Source: JBMNOU01 sp050943215
GTDB taxonomy: Bacteria; Bacillota; Clostridia; Christensenellales; SZUA-584
Direction: 5' to 3'
DNA length: 64,000 nucleotides
NCBI GenBank assembly: GCA_050943215.1
Contig: JBMNOU010000001.1
Span: 15,297-79,296 of the forward strand
Made by a program: the position numbers and the translations under genes. Below, piece by piece: positions 33,800 to 41,937 of this stretch (the stretch's first letter is position 1; every line of letters begins with the position of its first letter). The notes beneath the pieces were generated by a model, which saw only the letters and a program-made list of their open reading frames with translations, had not been told where the DNA came from and did no database searches.

Positions 33800-34621
33800 A
33801 TGTCAATTGGCAAAGTCATTGCGATATGCAACCAAAAGGGCGGCGTTACCAAGACCACGACAACGGCGAATTTGGGCATTGGATTAGCTATGCAGGGGAA
33901 AAAGGTGCTGCTTGTGGATGCAGACCCGCAGGGCGATTTAACCACCGCGCTTGGTTGGCCGGACAATGAAAGCCTGCCCGTCACACTTTCCACCATCATG
34001 GATAAAATCATCCGTGACGAGGACTTTGAGCATTACGAGGGCATCTTGCACCACGATGAAGGCGTTGACCTGATACCGTCCAGTATTGAACTTTCCGGCA
34101 TGGAAATGACACTTGTAACCGCCATGAGCAGGGAGTTTACCCTGCGCGAATATCTTGGCCGCATCAAACATGAGTATGATTATGTGATTATCGACTGTAT
34201 GCCGAATTTGGGCATGATTACGATCAACGCGCTTGCGGCGGCTGATTCGGTCATTGTACCTGTTCAGGCACAATATCTGCCTGCAAAGGGCATGACGCAG
34301 TTGATGAAAACCATCGGCAAGGTGAAAAAGCAGATTAACCCCGCTTTAAAAGTGGACGGAGTTTTATTGACCCTTGCTGATATGCGTACCAACCTTGCAA
34401 AAGCGACGGAACAAACCCTGCGTAAGCAGTACGGCAATGTCCTGAAAATCTACAAAACGCAGATTCCCGTAGCGGTTAAAGCCGCTGAAACCAGCGCAAT
34501 GGGACAGAGTATTTACACCTATGACAAAGGGAGTAAGGTTGCGCAGGCATATGCCGAGTTCACAAAGGAGGTGCTTGGCTGTGGCGAAAGAAATAAAGCT
34601 AAACCTGCCATCAGCAGATAG
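33800..34621 (+). CDS. parA: ParA family ATPase
   Basis: A 273-residue Soj/ParA protein: deviant Walker A CNQKGGVTKTTTTANL, then LLVDADPQGDLT and VIIDCMPNLG. With ParB it partitions or stabilises the circular form of the element after excision. The frame opens upstream, but ATG 33800 has GGAAGGAGG at the right spacing and gives the normal N-terminus. It overlaps parB by 41 nt. This pair is typical of the start of Tn1549-like ICE backbones. Confidence 0.95.
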   Translation: MSIGKVIAICNQKGGVTKTTTTANLGIGLAMQGKKVLLVDADPQGDLTTALGWPDNESLPVTLSTIMDKIIRDEDFEHYEGILHHDEGVDLIPSSIELSGMEMTLVTAMSREFTLREYLGRIKHEYDYVIIDCMPNLGMITINALAAADSVIVPVQAQYLPAKGMTQLMKTIGKVKKQINPALKVDGVLLTLADMRTNLAKATEQTLRKQYGNVLKIYKTQIPVAVKAAETSAMGQSIYTYDKGSKVAQAYAEFTKEVLGCGERNKAKPAISR

Positions 34622-35633
34622 TCTCTTTACCACACAGGAGGAACGGGACGACGCGAAGCTGGAACGGGTAATGGATTTGCCATTATCTGAAATCAGCGAT
34701 TTTCCCGATCACCCGTTCAAGGTACGGATGGACGCTGAAATGCAGGAAATGGCCGAGAGCGTCAAGCAATACGGCGTGTTAGTTCCCGGCCTTGTGCGCC
34801 CCAAAGATGGCAGCGGATATGAGATGGTTGCCGGGCACCGACGCAAAACGGCAAGCAAATTGGCGCAGCGCGAAACCATGCCCTGCATTATCCGCAATTT
34901 AACGGACGATGAAGCGACCATAATCATGGTGGACAGTAATTTGCAGCGTGAAAAAATCCTGCCATCTGAAAAGGCGTTCGCGTATAAGATGAAGCTGGAT
35001 GCCATGAAGCGGCAAGCAGGTAGACCGAGTAAAGATAATTCTGCCCCAGTGGGGCAGGATTTCGAGGGAAAAACTTCGAGAGAATTATTAGCGGAAAAAT
35101 CGCCTGACAGTCACTCTCAAATCCAACGATATATCCGCTTAACCGAGTTAATCCCGGAACTACTGGAAATGGTGGATAATGCGGCGTTGGGCGAAAAACC
35201 GCAAGTTTCTATCGCCATGCGCCCCGCTGTGGAACTTTCCTACCTGCCGAAAGAACAACAGCAGTTTGTATTAAGCGCAATCCAAAGTGAAATCTGTACG
35301 CCATCCCATGACCAAACGCTTAGAATGCGGGAAAAATCAAAAGAAGGATTGTTGGATGAAGATGCGGTTTTATCCATCATGCAGGAGGAAAAGCCCAACC
35401 AGGCAGAGCAGTTCAAGCTGCCAAAGGAAAAACTCAGCAAGTTCTTTGCACCGGGGACGCCCGCGCAGAAAATAGAGGACACCATCATCAAAGCATTGGA
35501 GCTTTACCGCCAGCGCGAACGCAACCGGGACGCAAGGCAACGCACGTCAAGGGAGGACTCTGTTCTTTTACCCCGCCGCTATGGTTTGCCGCATTTCCCC
35601 TCTCCCAGACCCTCACCCCCTAAAACCAGCTAA
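34581..35633 (+). CDS. parB: ParB/Spo0J-like DNA-binding partition protein
   Basis: A 350-residue protein with the ParB N-terminal CTPase fold: MAESVKQYGVLVPGLVRP, then EMVAGHRRKTASKLA and NLQREKILPSEKAFAYKM. A central HTH region (SHSQIQRYIRLTELIPELL) follows. The start is GTG 34581, inside the end of parA, behind AAAGGAGG. The last 25 residues (PRRYGLPHFPSPRPSPPKTS) are low-complexity and may be a read-on after a small 3' change. Its binding site (parS) was not identified. Confidence 0.92.
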   Translation: MAKEIKLNLPSADSLFTTQEERDDAKLERVMDLPLSEISDFPDHPFKVRMDAEMQEMAESVKQYGVLVPGLVRPKDGSGYEMVAGHRRKTASKLAQRETMPCIIRNLTDDEATIIMVDSNLQREKILPSEKAFAYKMKLDAMKRQAGRPSKDNSAPVGQDFEGKTSRELLAEKSPDSHSQIQRYIRLTELIPELLEMVDNAALGEKPQVSIAMRPAVELSYLPKEQQQFVLSAIQSEICTPSHDQTLRMREKSKEGLLDEDAVLSIMQEEKPNQAEQFKLPKEKLSKFFAPGTPAQKIEDTIIKALELYRQRERNRDARQRTSREDSVLLPRRYGLPHFPSPRPSPPKTS

Positions 35634-35810
35634 CCAGCCGAAAAAGAAAATAGTATGCTGTTCTTTCTTTAATAGTAATCCCATGCTTTTATGCAATAGG
35701 GCCGCAGCAATCCATAGGCGGCTTTTCTGCTTGGCGGATGCGCGTGGGAAACGGCTTCTTTTTTCGGCTGGTAAGATCAAGAGTTCAAGCAACAAATCAT
35801 CAACGTAACG

Positions 35811-35842
35811 AAAATACCGGGCAATGCGTCCGGCATTTTTTT
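35811..35842 (+). terminator. Terminator between parB and the surface-protein gene
   Basis: AAAAT-A-CCGG pairs with CCGG-C-ATTTTT around a 9-nt loop (one A-C mismatch) and runs into seven T. It lies about 180 nt after parB and 25 nt before the surface-protein ATG, so it could also act as a leader attenuator. The rest of 35634-35810 shows nothing else clear. Confidence 0.6.
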
Positions 35843-35867
35843 ATGCGAAAAATCAAGGAGGCAGTCC

Positions 35868-38800
35868 ATGAAAAAGAAATTGAACCATGTGAGCAGGCGC
35901 ATGTTGGCTATGCTGTTGTGCGTCCTCTCACTTCTTGCGCTCATCCCTTCCACTGCATTTACCGCGTCGCAGGTACAGGTGGAATCGCGCAATGTCACTA
36001 ATTATTTTGAATATATCAGCGGTTCGGGGACATGGGAGGAATTGAAAACCCCAGAACACTATATTGTTGGGACAAATGAAATGGCCTACTGCTTGCAACA
36101 CAAAAAGAGCAGCCCCCATGTAGGCAACAACTTTAACAAAGTGGAGCTATCCGACTTCTATTCTTCCCGCGTTGTTACCGGGCTTCAAATCATATTAGAA
36201 CGCGGTTATCCGGCTGAAACGCCGTCCAATTTAACGGCGGTACAGGCGCGGTATGCTACAGCCAATGCCATCCGGTTTTGGTTGTCGGAAAACGGCGATG
36301 CCGATCAATACAATTTCACCAACCGGCAGAGCAATCCGGGTAGCATCCGCGCCGAGAGCGGACAGCAGGCGGTACTGGATTACGCCGACCAGCTATTGGC
36401 GTATGCTCGCAGCCAGCAAAGGCTGGAGCATAGGGTCGCGTTCTCTCCTGCCAGCCTCAGCATGGCGCTATCGGGAGATTACTTTGTTGGCACGACTACC
36501 GTATCGCTGACCAACTGCAACGGCGGGTATACCCTCGACCAAAGCAGCCTGCCGTCCGGCTCACAGGTAAGCGGATATACGTGCAGGAACGGCGATGTGC
36601 TGACCATCAGAATTCCTGCTGAGTATGGCAACAGAAGCATCACGCTGCAGGCAAATGGCCTGGATGACCGTGTGGCGGCGAATATCTTCATGTACGCCAG
36701 CACTTCGAGCAGCATTCAGAACGTAATCACCATCGGCATGGGCAGCTATCGCGCTGCAGGCGAAGGTTCGATTCTGCTCAACACCCCGGCGTATGGCAGC
36801 ATCGATATTGTCAAAACCACCAAGAACAACGGCGGCAGCGTATCGGGCTTTCAATTCCGTGTCACAAAGCAGGACGGTACGCTCATTGGAACGTATGTGA
36901 GCGGCAGCAACGGCAAAATAAATGTCCCCAATCTTCTTGCCGGATGGTATAAGGTTGAAGAAATCAACCTTTCGGACGAGTTTGTAAAGCCGTCCCCCAA
37001 CCCCGTAGATATTGAGGTAAAGAGTGGACAGACGGCAACGGCCAGCTTCGACAATGTGAAGAAAATGGGCGTGATTACCGTGCAAAAGAGCAACCCCAAT
37101 CCCGTCATGGGCAATTATTCTCTTGCGGGCGCGGAGTTCACCGTCAAAGACGCGGGCGGCGCGGTGGTGAATACCATCGTAACGGGCGCGAACGGAAAGG
37201 GACAATCCAAGGCGTTGCCGCTCGGATCGTACAGCGTTTTTGAATCCAAAGCGCCCTGGGGCTTTGTTGTGGCTAAGACCGTTCACTCCCGTACCCTAAC
37301 GGGTGCGCAAAGCACGGCGGCGATCATCTACGCTCCCGAAATTGGTATGCCGGAAAAGCCGCAGGTCGGCAGGATCAAAATCACTAAACAGGACGCCGAG
37401 ACAGGCAGCGCCGCACAGGGAGACGCCACGCTTTCGGGCGCGGTGTTCGATTTGTTTGACAGTAAGGGCAATTTGGTGGAACGCCTCTATTGCGGCGATA
37501 ACACCACGGTAACATCCAAAGATGTGCCTTTGGGCAAGGGGTATGTGGTAAAAGAAGTCACGCCGCCAAAGGGGTATACCCTTTCCGGGAAGGAATATAC
37601 CGTCAACATCGATTACGCCGGACAGGATGTGGAGGTCACCCTTGCTTCCACGGAGGTTAAAAACACCGTTATCAAGGGCCGCATACAGATCGTGAAGCAC
37701 AGTGACGACCCCGACCCACAGGTTGACCCGGAGAACGAACAAGTGCAGGCCCCGCTTGCAGGCGTGGTGTTCGACGTCTATCTAAAAGCGGCAGGCAGTT
37801 ACGACAATGCCAAGCCTACAGAGCGTGACCGCATCACCACTGACGAACACGGCTATGCGCGCACAAAGGATTTGCCTTACGGCTTGTATGTGGTGAAAGA
37901 AGTGCAGGGCGTGGACGAACATAAGGTTTGCGACCCGTTCGACGCTTTTATCAGCGATAATGACCGCACCTATTATTTCATCATCGAGAACCTCGCCTAC
38001 TTCGGCAAGGTAAAGATCATCAAGGTGGACGAGGAAACGGGTAAAACCATTCCGCAGGCCAATATTGAGTTTAAGGTGAAAAACACCGATACGGGCGAAT
38101 GGGTATCGCAGGAAATCCTCTATCCCACGCCTGTCACCATCGACACCTATCTCACCAACACCGAGGGCTGGCTGGTGATGCCATCGCCGCTCAAACACGG
38201 CAATTATGAACTCCATGAGGTGCAAAGTCCTTACGGATATCTGCTTTCGGAGAAAGCCATCCCGTTCAAGGTGACGAGCGACGATCCGCAGGAGTTTCTT
38301 GAGGTGAAGATGCCCGATAAACCCGCTATGGGCAGAGTGAGCATAGAGAAAACAGGCGAAATGCTTGCAGGCGCGGATGAAATCGAAGGCAAGGTGATGA
38401 ACATCTATGTTCCCCGCTATGAGATGCGATCCCTGCCTGACGCGGTTTTTGACATCATCGCCCGAACCGACATCGTTACCCCGGACGGCACAGTACGGGT
38501 AAAAGCCGGGACGGTGGTGGACACGCTGACCACGGATGAAAACGGCAAAGCGGAATCCAAGCTGCTGTATTTGGGCGACTATTACGCCGTCGAGCGCGAA
38601 GCGTCCTTTGGTATGACGCTGGATGAAACAGAGCATGACTTCTCTTTGGTCTACGAAGATCAGAACACGCCCGTTGTCATTTCACAGGTGGGCGTATTCG
38701 ATGAGCGGCAAAAGGCAGGCGTTACGCTTAAAAAGCATTGCGAATTCCCCGAAAACGCCGCCGAGGACTTTAACCCTTACGCCAGTATCGTATTCGGCCT

Positions 38801-40061
38801 GTTCGCCCGCGAGGATATTCTGACAGCAAGCGGCGAGGTCGGCATCCCCAAGAACGGGCTGCTGGAGTATGTTACGCCGGATAGGGACGGCAAAGGCGCT
38901 GTGCAAACGAACTTGCCCTTTGGCAGCTATTATTTCAAAGAACTGCAAACGGGTGCGGGCTATCTCTTGGACGACGCAGAGTACGATATTGCGTTTGAGT
39001 ACGCCGGACAGGATGTTGCGACGGTAGAAATCGCCGTAAACGATGGAAAAGCGATTGAAAACCGCTTGCAGCGCGGCAGCTTAAAGCTCATTAAGACCTT
39101 TGAGGGCAAGGAAACGCCGATCAAAGGCGTACCGTTTACCATTGTCGGCCCAACGAGCGTGGGTACTGCCGTTACGATCAACGCCGTAACGGATGAGAAC
39201 GGCGCAATCGTACTCGACAATCTGCTGGTTGGGTATTACACCATAAAAGAATTGGACAGCGAACTCACGGCGGGAAATGTGTTGTCCAATGAAGTCACCA
39301 TTCATGTCGCGCACAACGCCGTAGCCGATCTGACCATCCACAACAAGCTCATGCACGGCGATCTCAAAATCATCAAGGTGTTTGAGGGCAAGGAAAAACC
39401 GATAGCGGGCGTAAAATTCACCACCACGGGCAAGACCCTGACCGGCAAGGAGTATTCCGCTGAGTTTGCAACCGATGAAAACGGCTGCATTACCGTGGAG
39501 GGCCTGCTTGTGGGTGATTATACCGTAAAGGAAATCGGTTCCGAGTTGACGGTTGGGTATGTGCTGTCTAAAGAACAGACCGCCACCATCGCCCATGAAC
39601 GGCTTACCGAGATGAAAATCGAGAACAAGCTGATTCGCGGCGATGTAAAGCTCACCAAGATCGACAAAGAAGGCGGCACGAAGCTGGCCGGAGCGGTGTT
39701 TGACCTCTATGGCATGGATGGCAAGCAGATGGGCGTTTATGTCACCGATAAAAACGGTGAATTGCTCATCAAAGACTTACCTTACGGTACGGGTTACCGA
39801 CTGATAGAGTCCAAAGCGCCGGAGGGCTACAAGCTGGATAAGGTGGAGTTTACCTTTGATATTAAAGAAAATGGCGCAACGCTGGAATATGCGGCAGTCA
39901 ATGAGAAACTTCCCACACCGACAAACCCCAAAACGGGCGACGACAGGAACCCGGCATTGTGGGCTATCCTGCTTGGTCTGAGCGCGGCGGGCGGCGTGGT
40001 GATGGTGATCTTGGCGTTGCGTAAAAAAACGGATTTCAACGCCAAGCGGAATGGGGACTAA
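35868..40061 (+). CDS. Cna-B/SpaA repeat surface adhesin with NPKTG sortase signal
   Basis: A 1397-residue secreted wall protein. Signal peptide (residues 1 to about 32); an N-terminal thioester-type domain (Cys75 in AYCLQHKKSS; ARYATANAIRFW near 127-138); then about ten Cna-B/SpaA beta domains with the recurring pattern of GAVFDL, TDENG and YTVKE. Domains near residues 1065-1230 are near-duplicates of one another. The C-terminus is NPKTGDD, a hydrophobic stretch and a basic tail. In related thioester domains a Gln stands in ATQxAIW; here that position is Ala132, so bond formation is doubtful. It should be anchored by the element's class B sortase and may bring mating cells together. Confidence 0.93.
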   Translation: MKKKLNHVSRRMLAMLLCVLSLLALIPSTAFTASQVQVESRNVTNYFEYISGSGTWEELKTPEHYIVGTNEMAYCLQHKKSSPHVGNNFNKVELSDFYSSRVVTGLQIILERGYPAETPSNLTAVQARYATANAIRFWLSENGDADQYNFTNRQSNPGSIRAESGQQAVLDYADQLLAYARSQQRLEHRVAFSPASLSMALSGDYFVGTTTVSLTNCNGGYTLDQSSLPSGSQVSGYTCRNGDVLTIRIPAEYGNRSITLQANGLDDRVAANIFMYASTSSSIQNVITIGMGSYRAAGEGSILLNTPAYGSIDIVKTTKNNGGSVSGFQFRVTKQDGTLIGTYVSGSNGKINVPNLLAGWYKVEEINLSDEFVKPSPNPVDIEVKSGQTATASFDNVKKMGVITVQKSNPNPVMGNYSLAGAEFTVKDAGGAVVNTIVTGANGKGQSKALPLGSYSVFESKAPWGFVVAKTVHSRTLTGAQSTAAIIYAPEIGMPEKPQVGRIKITKQDAETGSAAQGDATLSGAVFDLFDSKGNLVERLYCGDNTTVTSKDVPLGKGYVVKEVTPPKGYTLSGKEYTVNIDYAGQDVEVTLASTEVKNTVIKGRIQIVKHSDDPDPQVDPENEQVQAPLAGVVFDVYLKAAGSYDNAKPTERDRITTDEHGYARTKDLPYGLYVVKEVQGVDEHKVCDPFDAFISDNDRTYYFIIENLAYFGKVKIIKVDEETGKTIPQANIEFKVKNTDTGEWVSQEILYPTPVTIDTYLTNTEGWLVMPSPLKHGNYELHEVQSPYGYLLSEKAIPFKVTSDDPQEFLEVKMPDKPAMGRVSIEKTGEMLAGADEIEGKVMNIYVPRYEMRSLPDAVFDIIARTDIVTPDGTVRVKAGTVVDTLTTDENGKAESKLLYLGDYYAVEREASFGMTLDETEHDFSLVYEDQNTPVVISQVGVFDERQKAGVTLKKHCEFPENAAEDFNPYASIVFGLFAREDILTASGEVGIPKNGLLEYVTPDRDGKGAVQTNLPFGSYYFKELQTGAGYLLDDAEYDIAFEYAGQDVATVEIAVNDGKAIENRLQRGSLKLIKTFEGKETPIKGVPFTIVGPTSVGTAVTINAVTDENGAIVLDNLLVGYYTIKELDSELTAGNVLSNEVTIHVAHNAVADLTIHNKLMHGDLKIIKVFEGKEKPIAGVKFTTTGKTLTGKEYSAEFATDENGCITVEGLLVGDYTVKEIGSELTVGYVLSKEQTATIAHERLTEMKIENKLIRGDVKLTKIDKEGGTKLAGAVFDLYGMDGKQMGVYVTDKNGELLIKDLPYGTGYRLIESKAPEGYKLDKVEFTFDIKENGATLEYAAVNEKLPTPTNPKTGDDRNPALWAILLGLSAAGGVVMVILALRKKTDFNAKRNGD

Positions 40062-40076
40062 AAGCAGGAGGTTTCT

Positions 40077-40184
40077 ATGAACGCATTGATAAGATGCCTA
40101 TTGTTTGCGCTGGTTGTCACATGCGCCAGAGCCTATGACGCACTATGCAGCAAGGTACGGAAAGGAGCAGGCTATGGAGCTTAA
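40077..40184 (+). CDS. Micro-protein, hydrophobic, after the adhesin gene
   Basis: A 35-codon frame (MNALIRCLLFALVVTCARAYDAL...) with a GCAGGAGG site 6 nt before its ATG and 15 nt after the adhesin stop. The N-terminal half could be a membrane helix. It overlaps the next small frame by 11 nt. Strong ribosome sites on both frames make translation likely. No family recognised. Confidence 0.55.
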   Translation: MNALIRCLLFALVVTCARAYDALCSKVRKGAGYGA

Positions 40185-40266
40185 AACCATTGTAGCAATC
40201 GTGCTGGTTGTCTTTATTGTGGGTGCGGCCGTATGGCTGCACATCCAAAAAAAGAATAAGAAATAA
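40174..40266 (+). CDS. Single-span membrane micro-protein
   Basis: A 30-codon frame (MELKTIVAIVLVVFIVGAAV, then WLHIQKKNKK) starting inside the preceding small gene behind AAAGGAGCAGG. It is one membrane helix (residues 5-21) with a positive C-terminal tail, which predicts an N-out, C-in orientation. It ends 17 nt before an intrinsic terminator. It may assist the surface protein or the conjugation channel, but this is only positional inference. Confidence 0.6.
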   Translation: MELKTIVAIVLVVFIVGAAVWLHIQKKNKK

Positions 40267-40282
40267 TCCTGTTTTACTGTAA

Positions 40283-40312
40283 GGGCAGTTTCCAAAAGGG
40301 ACTGCTCTTTTT
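40283..40312 (+). terminator. Intrinsic terminator after the adhesin unit
   Basis: GGGCAGTTTCC-AAAA-GGGACTGCTC stem with TTTTT. A closely related hairpin stands at 40716-40742, so this is a two-copy terminator-like repeat on both sides of a decayed gene. Confidence 0.85.
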
Positions 40313-40348
40313 ATGTAGTAAAGGGCATGATGAAAGGAGTAGTAACAC

Positions 40349-40691
40349 ATGAAAGTTTTAATGGTGGAGCCGAATAAATCATCTTATATGATGAAGCAGT
40401 AGCGATTGTTTGTAATGAAGAAGGTAAACTCGATGGATTGCCGCTTAACCGTGCGCTACGGGATGCCGCAGGCAATATTTATGATATCATCGCAGGAATA
40501 TTCTTCATCTGCGGTCTAAGCGAAGATAATTTCACTTCCCTTTCACCGGAGCATATGGAAAAATTCAAAGCCAGTTTAAAGACCCAGAAATGTTTAAACG
40601 CATTAACGGTAGAATTATAGCCGTCAAGGTTTCTGAGCAATACGCTGAAATGCGTAACCGTCCGAAGTCACATGATAACCGTGAACGATAA
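40349..40691 (+). pseudogene. Decayed DUF3846 gene
   Basis: ATG 40349 opens a frame resembling the start of DUF3846 proteins (MKVLMVEPNKS) that stops after 17 codons. The family continues in another frame (YDEAVAIVCNEEGKLDGLPLN, then FFICGLSEDNFTSLSPE), and a second shift near 40585 moves the rest (FKDPEMFKRINGRIIAVK) to a third frame ending at 40691. About 25 internal residues are missing at the first break. The ribosome site is still present. The intact gene is a common small member of Tn1549-like backbones, of unknown role. Confidence 0.8.
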
Positions 40692-40715
40692 ACAATAATT
40701 GATGCTTGAATTTGT

Positions 40716-40742
40716 AGGCAGTCTCCGAATGGGACTGCCTTT
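40716..40742 (+). terminator. Terminator-like hairpin, second copy
   Basis: AGGCAGT-C-TCC pairs with GGG-ACTGCCT around GAAT; the T run is short. Sequence and design match the hairpin at 40283-40312. Confidence 0.65.
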
Positions 40743-40773
40743 ACATATAACAGGAAAGAAAGGATGAACGAGT

Positions 40774-41040
40774 ATGAATAAGCTTATGAAATATCGCTTT
40801 ACATGAGAGTTGATAATCACCGTCTCCTGCAAATTGCTCTATCTATTGCTGCTGGATATTGCAGACATAAAAGGAGAAATTATTATTCCGCAGCGGCATA
40901 TTAGTGAGGCTTTGGGGGTTAGCCGTAGCATGGTTAGTTGTAATTTCCGTAGACTGCATAAGCGCGGATACATCGACATTATGCCACAATACAACGAATA
41001 TGGAGGTAGGATACCCAACAAGATTATTTTACTGGATTAG
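40774..41040 (+). pseudogene. Winged-helix/HTH protein gene with an in-frame stop
   Basis: From ATG 40774 the frame reads MNKLMKYRFT, then TGA at 40804, then continues in the same frame for 78 codons with a clear helix-turn-helix (IIPQRHISEALGVSRSMVS, NFRRLHKRGYIDI). The single stop is the only lesion, so this looks like a recent nonsense mutation of an ICE regulator. Re-initiation at TTG 40810 is possible but lacks a ribosome site. Confidence 0.65.
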
Positions 41041-41056
41041 GATGGTGAGCGGCGAT

Positions 41057-41206
41057 ATGAATAACCGAATCATTAAGATAAGCGATGGTCGCATCTATCA
41101 TTGTGCTGAGTGTCCTTACCGCAACCGCGAAACAGGGTTTTGCGGTTTTTGTATGCGGAAGGTTATAGTCGATTTGAAGGAAACAAAAATAAAAAGGAGT
41201 CATTGA
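41057..41206 (+). CDS. Small zinc-ribbon-like protein before ardA
   Basis: A 49-codon frame (MNNRIIKISDGRIYHCAECP) with two Cys pairs, CAEC and CGFC, spaced like a small zinc ribbon. GGTGAG lies 7 nt before the ATG. It ends one base before the ardA ATG and carries the AAAAGGAG ribosome site for ardA in its last codons, so the two genes form a unit. Function unknown. Confidence 0.65.
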   Translation: MNNRIIKISDGRIYHCAECPYRNRETGFCGFCMRKVIVDLKETKIKRSH

Positions 41207-41207
41207 A

Positions 41208-41882
41208 ATGGCATTGATAAGTGCATTTATCACCAATTTAGGCAAATACAACGAAGGCGAACTTGTAGGAAAGTGGCATGGCTTTCCTACCACAAAGGAA
41301 GCTATCATGCAGACATTTCGGAAAATCGGCATTGACGGTGTCCGTTACGAAGAATTTTTCATTACTGATTATGATTGTGAGATCGATGGGATTTACGACT
41401 GCTTGGGTGAACATGCCAATATCGATGAATTAAACTATCTTGCTTCTAAACTGGACGATATGGCAAGCTATGAGATCGAGCATTATGAGTCAGCAATAGA
41501 GACAGGCGAATATAGCAGCAGCGTTAAAGATCTGATTAACCTTACCGACAACCTCCACTGCTTTGATTATTTGGAAGGCGTCACTAATGATTACGATCTC
41601 GGCTATTATTGGGTTGAAGAAAGCGGTTGCCACGATACCAAGAGCATGGGCAGCTTGACTAACTATATCGACTATGAGGGGTTTGGAAGGGATATTCGTC
41701 TTGAAGAAAGCGGTATATTTGCCGGCAAGGGCTATATCCGCAACAATGGTGATACGTTCAGCGAAGATTACGACGGAATGAACGTGCCGGATGAATACAA
41801 AGTATTTGCTTTACCAAAACCTAAACTCCTATCACGAAACGCCCCTAAACTAAAAGCAAAACATGATAGGGATGCAAGATAA
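41208..41882 (+). CDS. ardA: Antirestriction protein ArdA
   Basis: A 224-residue acidic protein of the ArdA family (MALISAFITNLGKYNEGELVGKWH, many Asp/Glu, YEEFFITDYDCEIDGIYDCLGE). ArdA mimics the shape and charge of DNA and blocks type I restriction enzymes, protecting incoming single- then double-stranded element DNA. The C-terminal tail is basic and variable. AAAAGGAG precedes the start. In this element it is followed by the IS256 insertion and the inverted CBASS operon rather than directly by transfer genes. Confidence 0.92.
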   Translation: MALISAFITNLGKYNEGELVGKWHGFPTTKEAIMQTFRKIGIDGVRYEEFFITDYDCEIDGIYDCLGEHANIDELNYLASKLDDMASYEIEHYESAIETGEYSSSVKDLINLTDNLHCFDYLEGVTNDYDLGYYWVEESGCHDTKSMGSLTNYIDYEGFGRDIRLEESGIFAGKGYIRNNGDTFSEDYDGMNVPDEYKVFALPKPKLLSRNAPKLKAKHDRDAR

Positions 41883-41937
41883 CGCCATCATGCGGATTCT
41901 TAATGATAAAGAGAACATATCAAGCAGCGTTGATCTG

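Noticed and set aside
35868..40061. Long antisense frames within the adhesin gene (for example 36561-37286 and 37782-38636)
   Set aside because: They mirror the repetitive, GC-rich coding strand, have no ribosome sites and no recognisable domains.
40349..40691. Programmed frameshifting in the DUF3846 gene
   Set aside because: The first break also lacks about 25 residues of the family, and no slippery sequence is present, so decay is the better explanation.
40804..40806. Selenocysteine codon in the HTH gene
   Set aside because: No SECIS-like stem-loop follows the TGA, and the family is not known to use selenocysteine; a nonsense mutation is simpler.
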